A stretch of 45,817 nucleotides of DNA, from the NCBI RefSeq assembly GCF_003258865.1, contig NZ_NPEX01000017.1:1-45817 (forward strand). The letters are read 5' to 3'. The translations under genes were made by a program, and so were the position numbers. A model generated the notes under the pieces. That model was not told the origin of the DNA, searched no databases, and worked only from the letters and a program-made list of their open reading frames with translations. Each line of letters starts with the position of its first letter. Within the stretch, counting starts at the first letter, position 1. Shown one piece after another: positions 45,721 to 45,817 of the stretch. The stretch comes from Rhodoplanes roseus (lineage in GTDB: Bacteria > Pseudomonadota > Alphaproteobacteria > Rhizobiales > Xanthobacteraceae).

Positions 45721-45817
45721 TGATCGACGTCCACGACTCTTTTGAGGTATGCGCCGTAGTTTGTCTTTTCGTATCGCTTGGCGAGACGGAGGAGGGTTTC
45801 GGCGTCGATGAAGCCCT
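45717..45817 (-). CDS. rmlA: 3' end of glucose-1-phosphate thymidylyltransferase
   Basis: Thirty-two C-terminal codons reading GFIDAETLLRLAKRYEKTNY followed by GAYLKRVVD and TGA. This is the usual RmlA/RfbA ending (GFID...L..LA....K..YG.YL). It makes dTDP-glucose for rhamnose-type sugars. The rest lies outside the window. The next gene starts inside its stop, so both form an operon. Confidence 0.75.
   Translation of the reverse strand, partial: GFIDAETLLRLAKRYEKTNYGAYLKRVVDVDQ

Overview
The window is high-GC chromosomal DNA (about 70 % G+C in sampled core lines) from an alphaproteobacterium, most likely of the Rhizobiales/Hyphomicrobiales group. The evidence is the flagellar block fliX / flgI-cheL-flbY next to a one-cysteine DksA, an Ala/Pro-rich class I PHA synthase, and intergenic hairpin repeats of the kind common in Rhizobiales. 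No rRNA, tRNA or CRISPR array was seen.

Layout. 1-2.2 kb: 3' part of phaC. 2.4-6.6 kb: CBS-BON protein, a VapBC-type toxin-antitoxin pair, a small unknown, argC (minus strand) and a HigBA-type pair. 6.8-12.6 kb: Tat-exported metallo-beta-lactamase-fold hydrolase, DedA protein, a subtilase with a small companion, and parE. 12.7-15.4 kb: acetyltransferase, a frameshifted DUF2199 gene, an AT-rich foreign gene whose product ends in a perfect SSB-type tail, and a DUF2442 gene. 15.9-18.7 kb: SatP-type acetate transporter with a periplasmic Cache protein, then a TetR regulator coupled to a haloalkane dehalogenase. 18.8-25.4 kb: chemoreceptor, two small membrane or repeat proteins, two methyltransferases, a nucleoside deaminase and an orphan Bug/TctC binding protein. 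25.5-29.6 kb: an IS5-family transposase remnant followed by a lower-GC gene for a 1303-residue ATPase. 29.9-33.8 kb: GreA/B-family factor, TPR glycosyltransferase-like protein, exported Mn/Fe superoxide dismutase and a small secreted protein. 33.9-37.2 kb: dksA, fliX and the divergent flgI-cheL-flbY operon behind a sigma-54 promoter. 37.4-41 kb: small exported or membrane unknowns, an M23 peptidase and a ParA-like ATPase. 41-45.8 kb: surface-polysaccharide sugar genes (galE, GDP-mannose 3,5-epimerase, GDP-fucose synthase family, GT-C-like membrane protein, 3' end of rmlA).

The two most unusual genes are both in lower-GC accessory DNA and both lie beside the same intergenic repeat family. The first (25738-29649) joins an SMC/RecF-like ABC ATPase, with a CxxC...HxH insert, to what reads as two tandem LexA/S24-like modules. 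The first module has lost its catalytic residues. The second keeps a Ser/Lys pair 42 residues apart. I do not recognise this architecture as a described system; it could be a single-gene DNA-damage or phage sensor. The second (14217-14987) is a one-helix membrane protein ending in the SSB C-terminal motif, which suggests recruitment to, or mimicry of, the single-stranded DNA-binding protein hub.

Regulatory signals visible in the sequence are: a perfect operator-like repeat before vapB; promoters with internal operators that would give nearly leaderless mRNAs for higB and the TetR gene; a near-consensus sigma-54 promoter before flgI; and a strong intrinsic terminator after dksA.
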